Assembly: GCA_002307215.1 (NCBI GenBank)
Contig: DBTU01000051.1
Coordinates: forward strand, 1 to 11,895
Reading direction: 5' to 3'
Origin: Lachnoclostridium sp. UBA1308
Lineage (GTDB): Bacteria > Bacillota > Clostridia > Lachnospirales > Lachnospiraceae
DNA length: 11,895 nt
Shown: positions 1-6,141 of the stretch, one piece after another
Layout of the letters: each line of letters begins with the position of its first letter
Position numbering within the stretch: position 1 is the first letter of the stretch
Made by a program: the position numbers and the translations under genes
The notes under the pieces: model-generated
Seen by the model: only the letters and a program-made list of their open reading frames with translations
Told to the model about the DNA's origin: nothing
Database searches by the model: none

Positions 1-149
1 GATTTTCGAAAAGGAGTATTTGCATTCGCCGGTATTTAGGCTCTGTATTTTAGAGCCTTATGTACCGCTGCGTAATGCAACTAAGCGGGAGCGGCTCCGC
101 TTCGGAAACATTTGTCGAAATCATATCACCATCTTTGGCTGGGCTGAGA
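1..149 (+). repeat. Structured dispersed repeat, left copy (cut by window edge)
   Basis: This matches the reverse complement of the right end of the window (11740-11893). Shared blocks are GGAGTATTTGCAT (13-25), CGTAATGCAACT (71-82), GCGGCTCC (91-98), GGAAACATTT (104-113), then TCATATCACCATC (121-133) and GGCTGA (142-147). It folds as a long outer stem (3-16 with 95-108: CGAA/TTCG and GGAG/CTCC separated by two mismatches) and an inner stem TTGCATT/AATGCAA (20-26 with 74-80). The inner arm carries an extra tip of about 37 nt absent from the other copy, itself a hairpin (AGGCTCT 38-44 with AGAGCCT 52-58, flanked by GGTA/TACC). The 5' outer part presumably lies before position 1. I know no named family for it; it could be a MITE-like element or a structured RNA. 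Confidence 0.75.
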
Positions 150-190
150 ATAGTAACTGTAGCCCGAACATCAATGTACATATTTATTAT

Positions 191-195
191 GGAGG
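191..195 (+). promoter_or_regulatory. Ribosome binding site that fixes the radical SAM gene start
   Basis: GGAGG lies 7 nt before the ATG at 203. The reading frame is open back to position 20, but that part runs through the structured repeat. This site is the reason for starting the gene at 203. Confidence 0.8.
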
Positions 196-202
196 ACATT
201 TT

Positions 203-976
203 ATGATGAAAGAAGTGGAAGTAGTTGATGCATTTGAAAAAGAATTTCAACCAGATGGCAGTAGTGTGGATATGATTGATTCTTATGCGGGATGCCAGTT
301 GCAATGCCCGTACTGTTTTCAAATGAACAATTCCAATTGGAGCAAGGATATATTTGTTAGAACGAACATTTCGACAGTTTTGGAACAACAATTAAAGGAA
401 AAAGTCAGCGGTGAATTATATATAGGAAGTTTGAGCGATCCTTATATGCCGATAGAAGAAGCATATCGCCTTACCAGAAAATGTCTTAAGGTATTAAGCA
501 CTTCTGATATGCATGTAAACATTATAACAAAATCAGATAATAGGTTAATATTACGCGATTTAGATGTGTTACTAAGTTTTAAAAATCCGGTTAAAGTTTC
601 ACTTGGTTTATCAAACTTAAATCAAGCCGATAAAGGTGCTGATAATGTAAATATTGAAGTTGCCAACGAATTAAAGAAGCTTGGAATTGAAGTATGGGTG
701 TTCATTACGCCAATTCTGCCATATGTCATGAAGGTGGATGAAATGATTGCTGCAGTGGAAAAAGATATTCCGATATTCCTGGATAAATTAAGAGTAATGA
801 CGGAAGGCAATCAGCATAATAAGATTTACAATTGGATTAATGAGAAATATCCACAATATGCGAAAGAATATGAGAAAATATTATACAAGCAAGATGAAAC
901 ATATTACAAGAGTATTATTGAAAAATATCGTACAGATGAGCGTATTACGTTTATGTTTCAAAATTGGGGAGTATAA
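203..976 (+). CDS. Radical SAM protein, SplB/COG1533-like
   Basis: A 257-residue cytosolic radical SAM enzyme. The cluster-binding motif CX3CX2C is at residues 31-38 (C31, C35, C38) within SYAGCQLQCPYCF, where it would hold a 4Fe-4S cluster and cleave S-adenosylmethionine. A following GSLSDPYMPIEEAYRLTRK block resembles the (T/S)DPYxPxE...TR motif of the COG1533 'spore photoproduct lyase-like' group. Those proteins are mostly of unknown substrate, and this one is shorter than true spore photoproduct lyase (about 340 aa), so DNA repair should not be assumed. The start is ATG 203 (next codon also ATG) because GGAGG precedes it at 7 nt. It is 22 nt upstream of the S66 peptidase gene, probably in one transcript. 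The family call is firm; the reaction is unknown. Confidence 0.85.
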   Translation: MMKEVEVVDAFEKEFQPDGSSVDMIDSYAGCQLQCPYCFQMNNSNWSKDIFVRTNISTVLEQQLKEKVSGELYIGSLSDPYMPIEEAYRLTRKCLKVLSTSDMHVNIITKSDNRLILRDLDVLLSFKNPVKVSLGLSNLNQADKGADNVNIEVANELKKLGIEVWVFITPILPYVMKVDEMIAAVEKDIPIFLDKLRVMTEGNQHNKIYNWINEKYPQYAKEYEKILYKQDETYYKSIIEKYRTDERITFMFQNWGV

Positions 977-998
977 GTACAATTGAGAGGAAGAGGAC

Positions 999-2030
999 AT
1001 GACGAATAGCCTTACAAAGCCACAAAAAATAAATAAAGGCGATACTATCGCAACCATCAGTCCTTCAAACGGTTGGGCGGGTGATAAAGATAAGTTGTGG
1101 AAATATACTTTAGGAGTTAAAAGGCTCAATGAGCTTGAATTGAATGTAATTCCAGCTCCGAATTCTTTGAAAGGCTCCGAATACTTATCACAGAATCCAC
1201 AGGCTCGTGCCGAAGATATTATGTGGGCTTTTGAAAACAAAGAAATTAGGGCAGTTATTTCAAATGTTGGAGGCAATGACAGCATTAAAATAATCCCCTA
1301 TATTAATCCTAATACCATAAAACAAAACCCCAAAATTTTTATAGGTTATTCGGATGTAATGAACTTGCATATTCTTTGTTATAAATGTGGACTATCGTCT
1401 TTTTATGGTGATAATTTATTACACCCAATCGCAGAGGCACAAGGATGGCATCCATACAGTAAAATGTGGTTTAAAAAAGTGCTTTTTGATACATTGCCAA
1501 TAGGAATTATCAAACCATCTGCTGACTGGACTTATGAAGATACAGAATATATCAATACTAATCATATACGCAAATATTATCCAAATGAAGGTTATCAAAT
1601 CATACAAGGGCACGGTAAAGTGTCAGGATTATTATTTGGAGGACATACAGGACTTATGGAACTCGAAAATACCTCTCTTGAATTATCTGCTGATGACTAT
1701 GCCGGTAAAATACTTTTTATTGAAGATATCACAGAGTTTTTTACTCCGGAAGGAATGGCAGAGTTCTTTCAGTGGCTCGGAAATAAGGGAGCATTACAGA
1801 AACTAAAAGGAATCGTTATAGGAAAGCTGAACCAAAATATATCTTTTGATAATCATGAGAAAAGCATTTTATCCGTAATAAACAATGAATTTGGGTTATC
1901 TGAACTACCAATCATATACGGTTTGAATTTTGGACACTCTTCACCGATGTGTGTTTTGCCGTATGGCGCAATAGCTGAAATAGATTGCGAAAAAAAGAAA
2001 TTTTTTATCCTCGAAAGTGGAGTTGTCTGA
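999..2030 (+). CDS. LD-carboxypeptidase / MccF-like serine peptidase (family S66)
   Basis: A 343-residue S66 peptidase. The three landmarks of the Ser-Glu-His triad are visible in order: S118 in GYSD (116-119), E242 in FIED (240-243) and H313 in FGHS (311-314). The N-terminal KGDTIATISPSNG and the SNVGGNDS block (88-95) fit the nucleotide-like N-terminal domain of the family. There is no signal peptide, so it is probably cytoplasmic. Known members either cut the L,D bond of muropeptide tetrapeptides during wall recycling (LdcA) or inactivate microcin C-type peptide-nucleotides (MccF). Length and FGHS context lean towards the MccF-like branch, but sequence alone does not decide. A GAGAGG ribosome site lies 8 nt before the ATG. 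It follows the radical SAM gene by 22 nt, and its 3' end faces asnB across a large palindrome. Confidence 0.85.
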   Translation: MTNSLTKPQKINKGDTIATISPSNGWAGDKDKLWKYTLGVKRLNELELNVIPAPNSLKGSEYLSQNPQARAEDIMWAFENKEIRAVISNVGGNDSIKIIPYINPNTIKQNPKIFIGYSDVMNLHILCYKCGLSSFYGDNLLHPIAEAQGWHPYSKMWFKKVLFDTLPIGIIKPSADWTYEDTEYINTNHIRKYYPNEGYQIIQGHGKVSGLLFGGHTGLMELENTSLELSADDYAGKILFIEDITEFFTPEGMAEFFQWLGNKGALQKLKGIVIGKLNQNISFDNHEKSILSVINNEFGLSELPIIYGLNFGHSSPMCVLPYGAIAEIDCEKKKFFILESGVV

Positions 2031-2066
2031 TTAAAAGCCCATTTAAGAAGAGAAATATAATGCTCT

Positions 2067-2090
2067 ACTAAAAAAACGTTAAATTTTAGT
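2067..2090 (+). other. AT-rich inverted repeat after the S66 peptidase gene
   Basis: ACTAAAA (2067-2073) and TTTTAGT (2084-2090) form a weak 7-bp stem with a 10-nt loop, 37 nt after the stop codon. It lacks GC pairs and a clean T-tract, so it is at best a poor terminator. It is listed because the next structure downstream is the large GC-rich palindrome. Confidence 0.3.
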
Positions 2091-2136
2091 CATTAATTAT
2101 GATAGAGGCAAATAATGAAAATATTTTCAATAAACA

Positions 2137-2246
2137 GGCTGGCGGCAGGGGTAGGGGCTATGGGGGGCGTTCGAAACCTTAGAAATGCTAGTAATCATCC
2201 TCTGGTTTTCGAGCGCCCCCCATAGCCCTTACCCCTGCCGCCAGCC
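2137..2246 (+). repeat. Long GC-rich palindrome between convergent genes
   Basis: The left arm (2137-2178) and right arm (2204-2246) are reverse complements over 42 pairs with a 25-nt loop (2179-2203). Read as plus-strand RNA, 40 pairs are Watson-Crick, two are G-U wobbles (2154 with 2229, 2170 with 2213), and T2206 is a single bulge. On the other strand both wobbles would be A-C mismatches. The arms carry GGGG, GGGG and GGGGGG runs and are far richer in GC than the surrounding AT-rich spacer. It sits between the 3' ends of the S66 peptidase gene and asnB, so it could block read-through both ways or be an RNase III target, but it has no T-tract. It could equally be a mobile palindromic repeat. 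Confidence 0.85.
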
Positions 2247-2280
2247 GTCCCTAGAACATCAACTTATCTTTTCCTCTTCC

Positions 2281-4131
2281 TCACACCAATGTGATTCGGT
2301 ATTTCTCCAGCCAATAGTTGATCTGTAGCAGATATGCGATCATCTGCGGCCCAGCCATCAGCTGCCCATACCAAGGCTTTCCGTAATCGGAGGGCGTGGA
2401 TAGGAAGGAGCGGATTTTCTTTTCATCCACCAGAGGTCTGATTGGTGCATTGGGGTCGGTTAGAATATCTAAAAGTCGGTTACCCAGTAATTTCTCATAA
2501 TCCGGATTATAGGTCTTTGGATAAGGACTCTTTTTGCGATATAGGACTTCGTCCGGTATCAGACCCTTTCCGGCCTCTCTCAGTAGGCCTTTCACAACGC
2601 CGTTCGGCGACTTCAGCTCCCATGGAACATTCCAGACATATTCGATAATACGGTGGTCGGCAAAGGGTACTCTTGCCTCCAGACCGGAATACATACTACA
2701 ACGATCCATACGGTCGAGAAGTGTTACCATAAACCATTTGAGGTTTAAGTAAGCAATTTCCCTGCGTCGGGCTTCCGTTTTGCTTTCACCATATAACCTT
2801 GGGGTCTCTGCAACAGATTTTTCGTAGGCTGCCTGAACATATCCATCGAGGTCCAAAGAAGAAAGTAGATCATCCGACAGTAGCTGCTTTCTGGTTGCCA
2901 GATTTCTTGACCAGGGGAAACCATCGGCTGTCATGACCTCGGGGTTATGAAACCATGGGTAGCCCCCAAAGATTTCATCCGCGCATTCACCGGTCAGGGC
3001 AACCTTAACCCGAGTAGCTACCCTCTTGCAAAAGTAGAGCAGAGAGGATTCTACATCCGCCATATTAGGTAAATCTCTGGCATCTACCGCATGATAAAGA
3101 TTATCGGCGAGGTCAAGATTATCACATTCCAGATAAGTATGATGACTTTTTACCTGATCAACCATGATATCGGCGAAGGGGCGATCCTGTGAGGGTTGAA
3201 AGGAGTTTGATTTAAAATGCTTTGCATTATCCACAAAATCAAAGGAATAGGTTTCGAGTTGCTTACCCTGTTTTTTTAGTTCGTTTGCGCAGATAGCAGT
3301 AACAAGACTGGAATCTACTCCACCGGATAAGAAGGTGCAGATAGGAATATCGGAGATCATCTGCCGAATTACAGCATCCTTAAGTAAGTAGGAGGTCTTC
3401 TCAACCGTTTCCGCGTAAGAATCCTCATGTGGAGCGCTGATCAGGTTCCAATAAGCAGCCTCATGCAGTCCCGAATTATTATAGATTAATACATGGCCCG
3501 GAAGTATTTCAGAGACATCTTTAAAAACACCGGATCCATATGATCTGGCAGGGCCGAGTCCGAATATTTCGGATAGTCCGGTTTGGTCAATACGCGGGGT
3601 GAAGCCCGGATATTCGAACAATGCTTTTATCTCGGAGCCAAAGATTAATGTATCGTTAAGTACGGTATAAAATAATGGCTTAACACCCAGTCTGTCCCTT
3701 GCCAGACAGAGGGTGCCTGAATTATCATCCCAGATAGCAAAGGAGAAAATTCCGTTCAATTGTTTTATGAATTCTACACCAAGAACTATATATCCAACCA
3801 AGATAACCTCGGTGTCACAGTGGGTTTTAAAAAGACAGCCCATCCGAATAAGATTATCCCTAAGCTCGGAAGTGTTATAAAGTTCTCCATTATAAACAAT
3901 CGTATACGAGCAGCCTGCTCTTTCCCTGGTCATCGGTTGGCTTCCCCGGCTTAAATCGATAATGGAAAGCCTTCTATGTGCGAGCCCTACTTGTGATGAA
4001 AGAAGTTCACCTTCATCATCCGGACCCCTGTGTTTCAAAGCCTGCTTCATTTTGTCTAATACATGATTCCATTTCTGATATTCCTTCGTATAATCGGCCT
4101 TGATGCTGCAAAAACCGGCTATTCCACACAT
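2281..4131 (-). CDS. asnB: Asparagine synthetase (glutamine-hydrolysing)
   Basis: A 616-residue two-domain amidotransferase that makes asparagine from aspartate, ATP and glutamine in the cytosol. The N-terminal class II glutaminase domain starts with MCGIAGF; Cys2 becomes the N-terminal nucleophile once Met is removed. Also visible are RRLSIIDL (53-60), NGELYN (81-86) and the CDTEV loop (105-109). The synthetase domain has the PP-loop SGGVDSS (269-275) and GECADEIFGGY (381-391). Length matches Bacillus AsnB/AsnO-type enzymes. I start at the ATG at 4131 because Cys2 must follow it directly; a TTG 12 nt further out would bury the nucleophile. GGGGGA precedes this ATG at about 5 nt. It lies downstream of dpaAB on the same strand, separated by 213 nt containing structured elements, so it probably has its own control. 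Confidence 0.95.
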   Translation of the reverse strand: MCGIAGFCSIKADYTKEYQKWNHVLDKMKQALKHRGPDDEGELLSSQVGLAHRRLSIIDLSRGSQPMTRERAGCSYTIVYNGELYNTSELRDNLIRMGCLFKTHCDTEVILVGYIVLGVEFIKQLNGIFSFAIWDDNSGTLCLARDRLGVKPLFYTVLNDTLIFGSEIKALFEYPGFTPRIDQTGLSEIFGLGPARSYGSGVFKDVSEILPGHVLIYNNSGLHEAAYWNLISAPHEDSYAETVEKTSYLLKDAVIRQMISDIPICTFLSGGVDSSLVTAICANELKKQGKQLETYSFDFVDNAKHFKSNSFQPSQDRPFADIMVDQVKSHHTYLECDNLDLADNLYHAVDARDLPNMADVESSLLYFCKRVATRVKVALTGECADEIFGGYPWFHNPEVMTADGFPWSRNLATRKQLLSDDLLSSLDLDGYVQAAYEKSVAETPRLYGESKTEARRREIAYLNLKWFMVTLLDRMDRCSMYSGLEARVPFADHRIIEYVWNVPWELKSPNGVVKGLLREAGKGLIPDEVLYRKKSPYPKTYNPDYEKLLGNRLLDILTDPNAPIRPLVDEKKIRSFLSTPSDYGKPWYGQLMAGPQMIAYLLQINYWLEKYRITLV

Positions 4132-4146
4132 ATTTTCCCCCAATCC

Positions 4147-4160
4147 CCGCCGGGTGGCGG
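4147..4160 (-). promoter_or_regulatory. GC hairpin next to the asnB ribosome site
   Basis: CCGCC and GGCGG flank a 4-nt loop, making a 5-bp all-GC stem that ends 15 nt before the asnB start codon and just before its GGGGGA ribosome site. It is an unusually GC-rich patch in an AT-rich leader. It could affect translation initiation, but that is inference. I looked for the T-box signature AGGGTGGNACCGCG in this leader and did not find it. Confidence 0.3.
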
Positions 4161-4232
4161 TAGCTGTATCAGATTTATTTAGTCTCTTATGATTTTATGT
4201 GTGCAGTTCAATTACAATTCCTCTATTAATGA

Positions 4233-4322
4233 AAGGAGCATTCCACTGATTATGACCCGGCATGGGCTGTAATAGCCCTATATACTGTGTCATTACAGAT
4301 AAGTTGTAATGGAATGCCCCTT
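4233..4322 (-). repeat. Branched palindromic element between dpaB and asnB
   Basis: The outer arms AAGGAGCATTCCA (4233-4245) and TGGAATGCCCCTT (4310-4322, plus-strand reading) pair over 13 positions with one mismatch. Inside are CATTACA/TGTAATG (4291-4297 with 4305-4311, sharing a few bases with the outer arm) and GGGCT/AGCCC around 4264-4278. This makes a three-stem branched fold of about 90 nt. On the minus strand it follows the dpaB stop codon and ends in TTT, so it could terminate dpaAB or form part of the asnB leader. On the plus strand TTGTTTTT follows the outer arm. It shares no obvious sequence with the window-edge repeats. Confidence 0.55.
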
Positions 4323-4344
4323 GTTTTTCAACTTTATTAAATTG

Positions 4345-4929
4345 CTACATGGATATAATAACGGGCTGCAGTTGCTTTCCATCAAAAGCGGCTTCAACGG
4401 TTGGAAGAATCAAGCTGAAATCAGCTACCATGGAGTTTGGTTTACTCTTATAATTATCCTGACCAAAGGGCACAAAAAAGATATTTTTCGAATTAATCAG
4501 TAGCCCAATATTCTTTAGATTGCCGCTGAGTGCGTCATTGGTGGATACTGCGATAATGATTGGCTTGTTGTTTCTTAGAAGACCTTTTGCTGCCATAAGC
4601 ACGGTTGAGTCGGTAATTGCATGTGCCATCTTTGCTAATGTGTTTCCGGTACAGGGCGCAATTACGAGGGCATCCAGTAGATTGTTGGGTCCAAATTTTT
4701 CGGCTTCAACTAATGTTGTAACAGGAGTGTTTCCCGTGATATCTTTGGCTCTTTTCAGAAAACTTTCCGCATTTCCGAATCTGGTATCGGTACTCTTGGA
4801 CCGCTCGGAAAATATAGGATAGACATTAGCATTCTCTGCCATCAGGTGTTCTAATTGGGGAAAAATCTTATCAAAGGTGCAAAAGGAGCCTGTGAAGGCA
4901 ACCCCCAGATTTTTACCTTGGATGGTCAT
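4345..4929 (-). CDS. dpaB: Dipicolinate synthase subunit B (SpoVFB), flavoprotein
   Basis: A 194-residue flavoprotein-fold subunit of dipicolinate synthase. With DpaA it converts the lysine-pathway intermediate hydroxytetrahydrodipicolinate to dipicolinic acid in the mother cell; DPA then fills the spore core as a calcium chelate. Visible landmarks are VAFTGSFCTFD (10-20) at the first strand/loop, APCTGNTLAKMAHAITD (91-107) and FGQDNYKSKPNSMVAD (155-170), all typical of SpoVFB. The ATG abuts the dpaA stop codon with no spacing, and its own ribosome site (AGAAGTG) is weak, so translation is probably coupled to dpaA. Length is normal for the family. Confidence 0.93.
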   Translation of the reverse strand: MTIQGKNLGVAFTGSFCTFDKIFPQLEHLMAENANVYPIFSERSKSTDTRFGNAESFLKRAKDITGNTPVTTLVEAEKFGPNNLLDALVIAPCTGNTLAKMAHAITDSTVLMAAKGLLRNNKPIIIAVSTNDALSGNLKNIGLLINSKNIFFVPFGQDNYKSKPNSMVADFSLILPTVEAAFDGKQLQPVIISM

Positions 4930-5802
4930 TTAATCACTTCTTTCTTTTAATAACGTGATAATTTCACTAACTAAAATATCAGCAGAAGTCTTGGGTGCTA
5001 CCTTTCCGGGCAGTCCGAGACAGAGTTTGGCTTTCAATTTTTTGTGCATAGCATATTCATAGTCCACGCCCCCGGGAGCCGAAGCTATATCAATGATCGT
5101 TGCATTTTGCTTTACCTGATCCAGACAGCTTTTATCCAGAATAAGAGCCGGAATAGTATTAAATATAAAATCATAGACTGGCAGAAATGGCTTCATATCA
5201 GAAAGAGTAAGTGTAAGAAGACCGGCTGCTTCGGCATAGGCAAGTGCGTCTGCAGATCTGGCAGCTACCGTAACCTTTGCATCCATTCCCTTCAGCTTCA
5301 GAGCAAGAACCTTTGCACATCGTCCAAACCCTAGAACAAGGCAATTACTTCCGTGAAGATTTTGAACACTTGACTGTATGGCTTCCATAATACTGCCCTC
5401 CGCGGTTGCAATGGCATTTAATATGGTTATTTTCTCATTTTTCATAAGATCATAATAAGGGATTCCCTTATTGGTACAAATCCCAGCAAGAGAGGGCGGA
5501 ATCATCCCACCTATAAGGAAATGATCTTTCGTAATCAGATTAGATAGATTTGAGGCAGTGAGCTCTGAGGCACCGGTGGAAGCTACGGATACCAGATCCC
5601 TTGTTAATGGGATTGGGCCAATGAGCAAACTACATTTATCGAATAATTCATTCAGGGAATGCAGTGAAATGCAGTTTTCGTGTTGAATCGGTTCAGCGAT
5701 ACGATAGGTGAAGACTTGGTAACCCATCTGAAGAAATGCTGAGGCCATATATACTTGGCGCTGATCGCCGCCAAAAATTCCAATGTCTGACTGTAGGGAC
5801 AT
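4930..5802 (-). CDS. dpaA: Dipicolinate synthase subunit A (SpoVFA)
   Basis: A 290-residue NAD(P)-binding subunit of dipicolinate synthase. The N-terminal IGIFGGDQRQVYMA (7-20) is a hallmark of SpoVFA. A Rossmann nucleotide site is seen as VLGFGRCAK (156-164), followed by DIASAPGGVDY (238-248) and LGLPGKVAPKTSAD (262-275). I start at the ATG at 5802. A GTG nine bases further out is in frame but overlaps the AGGAG ribosome site itself and cannot be the start. This is the first gene of a dpaA-dpaB pair transcribed away from the polysaccharide operon. A candidate mother-cell sigma promoter lies 21-50 nt upstream. The genes imply a sporulating host that makes DPA by the dedicated synthase. Confidence 0.94.
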   Translation of the reverse strand: MSLQSDIGIFGGDQRQVYMASAFLQMGYQVFTYRIAEPIQHENCISLHSLNELFDKCSLLIGPIPLTRDLVSVASTGASELTASNLSNLITKDHFLIGGMIPPSLAGICTNKGIPYYDLMKNEKITILNAIATAEGSIMEAIQSSVQNLHGSNCLVLGFGRCAKVLALKLKGMDAKVTVAARSADALAYAEAAGLLTLTLSDMKPFLPVYDFIFNTIPALILDKSCLDQVKQNATIIDIASAPGGVDYEYAMHKKLKAKLCLGLPGKVAPKTSADILVSEIITLLKERSD

Positions 5803-5810
5803 ATACTTCA

Positions 5811-5817
5811 CTCCTTT
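5811..5817 (-). promoter_or_regulatory. Ribosome binding site that fixes the dpaA start
   Basis: AAAGGAG on the minus strand lies 8 nt before the ATG at 5802. It overlaps the competing in-frame GTG (5811-5809), which rules that codon out. Confidence 0.75.
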
Positions 5818-5823
5818 ATGTCA

Positions 5824-5852
5824 CATTATATGAAAGCTTCCGGGTTTTGTGC
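5824..5852 (-). promoter_or_regulatory. Candidate mother-cell sigma (SigE/SigK-type) promoter of dpaAB
   Basis: On the minus strand, CATATAATG (5832-5824) resembles the CATA-type -10 of SigE/SigK promoters and is preceded, after 16 nt, by GCAC (5852-5849), matching the short 'AC' -35 of SigK. The position 21 nt before the start codon and the known mother-cell expression of dpaAB in Bacillus fit. The motif is short, so chance is possible. Confidence 0.4.
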
Positions 5853-5975
5853 TTGAAATAAAGATGGAACAGCTTTAGTAGAATGTACGGATATTATGAA
5901 TGGTTTAGCGAGATGGCGTCAAATGCTGAGTAATATAATCGTAAGACAGTGAATGCTGTTTCTTTGGCGCAGATG

Positions 5976-6005
5976 CTGTAAATGAAAACTTACTTATATT
6001 TACAG
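5976..6005. promoter_or_regulatory. Inverted repeat, candidate operator of the polysaccharide operon
   Basis: CTGTAAAT (5976-5983) and ATTTACAG (5998-6005) are perfect reverse complements with a 14-nt spacer. The right half ends 7 nt before the -35 box of the sigma-A-like promoter. Placement and symmetry suit a dimeric regulator. The protein is not identified in the window. Confidence 0.4.
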
Positions 6006-6012
6006 AATGCAG

Positions 6013-6041
6013 TTGAATTTGTAATATTACTATAATATAAT
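6013..6041 (+). promoter_or_regulatory. Sigma-A-type promoter of the polysaccharide operon
   Basis: TTGAAT (6013-6018) and TATAAT (6036-6041) are 17 nt apart, close to the vegetative consensus. Transcription would start near 6048, giving a leader of about 95 nt before the first gene. A second overlapping TATAAT at 6031 has only a 12-nt spacer and is less suitable. Confidence 0.65.
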
Positions 6042-6141
6042 TCATGTATTGGAAAAATAAGGGATATTTATTTCTAATTTATTTTTTTAAATGCCATGAA
6101 AAAAGACAATGCGACAATCGCGTTCATAGGAAGGAAGCCAT

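Larger units (their letters stand above)
5803..6141. other. Divergent intergenic control region
   Basis: This 339-base gap separates dpaA (leftward) from the polysaccharide operon (rightward). From left to right it holds the dpaA ribosome site and candidate sigma-E/K promoter, an imperfect direct repeat (GGCGTCAAATGCTGAGTAA at 5915 and GGCGCAGATGCTGTAAA at 5966), an 8-bp inverted repeat, a sigma-A-like promoter and a leader of about 95 nt with a small GCG/CGC stem near 6111-6121. No convincing small gene was seen. Confidence 0.6.

Noticed and set aside
20..202. In-frame 61-codon extension of the radical SAM gene starting at a TTG, with AAGGAG just before it
   Set aside because: Only 3 nt separate AAGGAG from the TTG, the stretch is part of the structured repeat, and a far better GGAGG-ATG pair is at 191-205 just before the conserved domain.
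2148..2167. G-quadruplex in the left arm of the palindrome
   Set aside because: Only three runs of three or more Gs are present, and the perfectly matched complementary arm would compete strongly; not claimed.
2188..2197. GCTAGTAATC in the palindrome loop, identical to a stretch of 16S rRNA
   Set aside because: The match is only about ten bases and the flanks do not resemble rRNA; chance similarity.
4132..4344. T-box or other known riboswitch in the asnB leader
   Set aside because: No T-box AGGGTGGNACCGCG core or other class signature was found; only unclassified stems remain.
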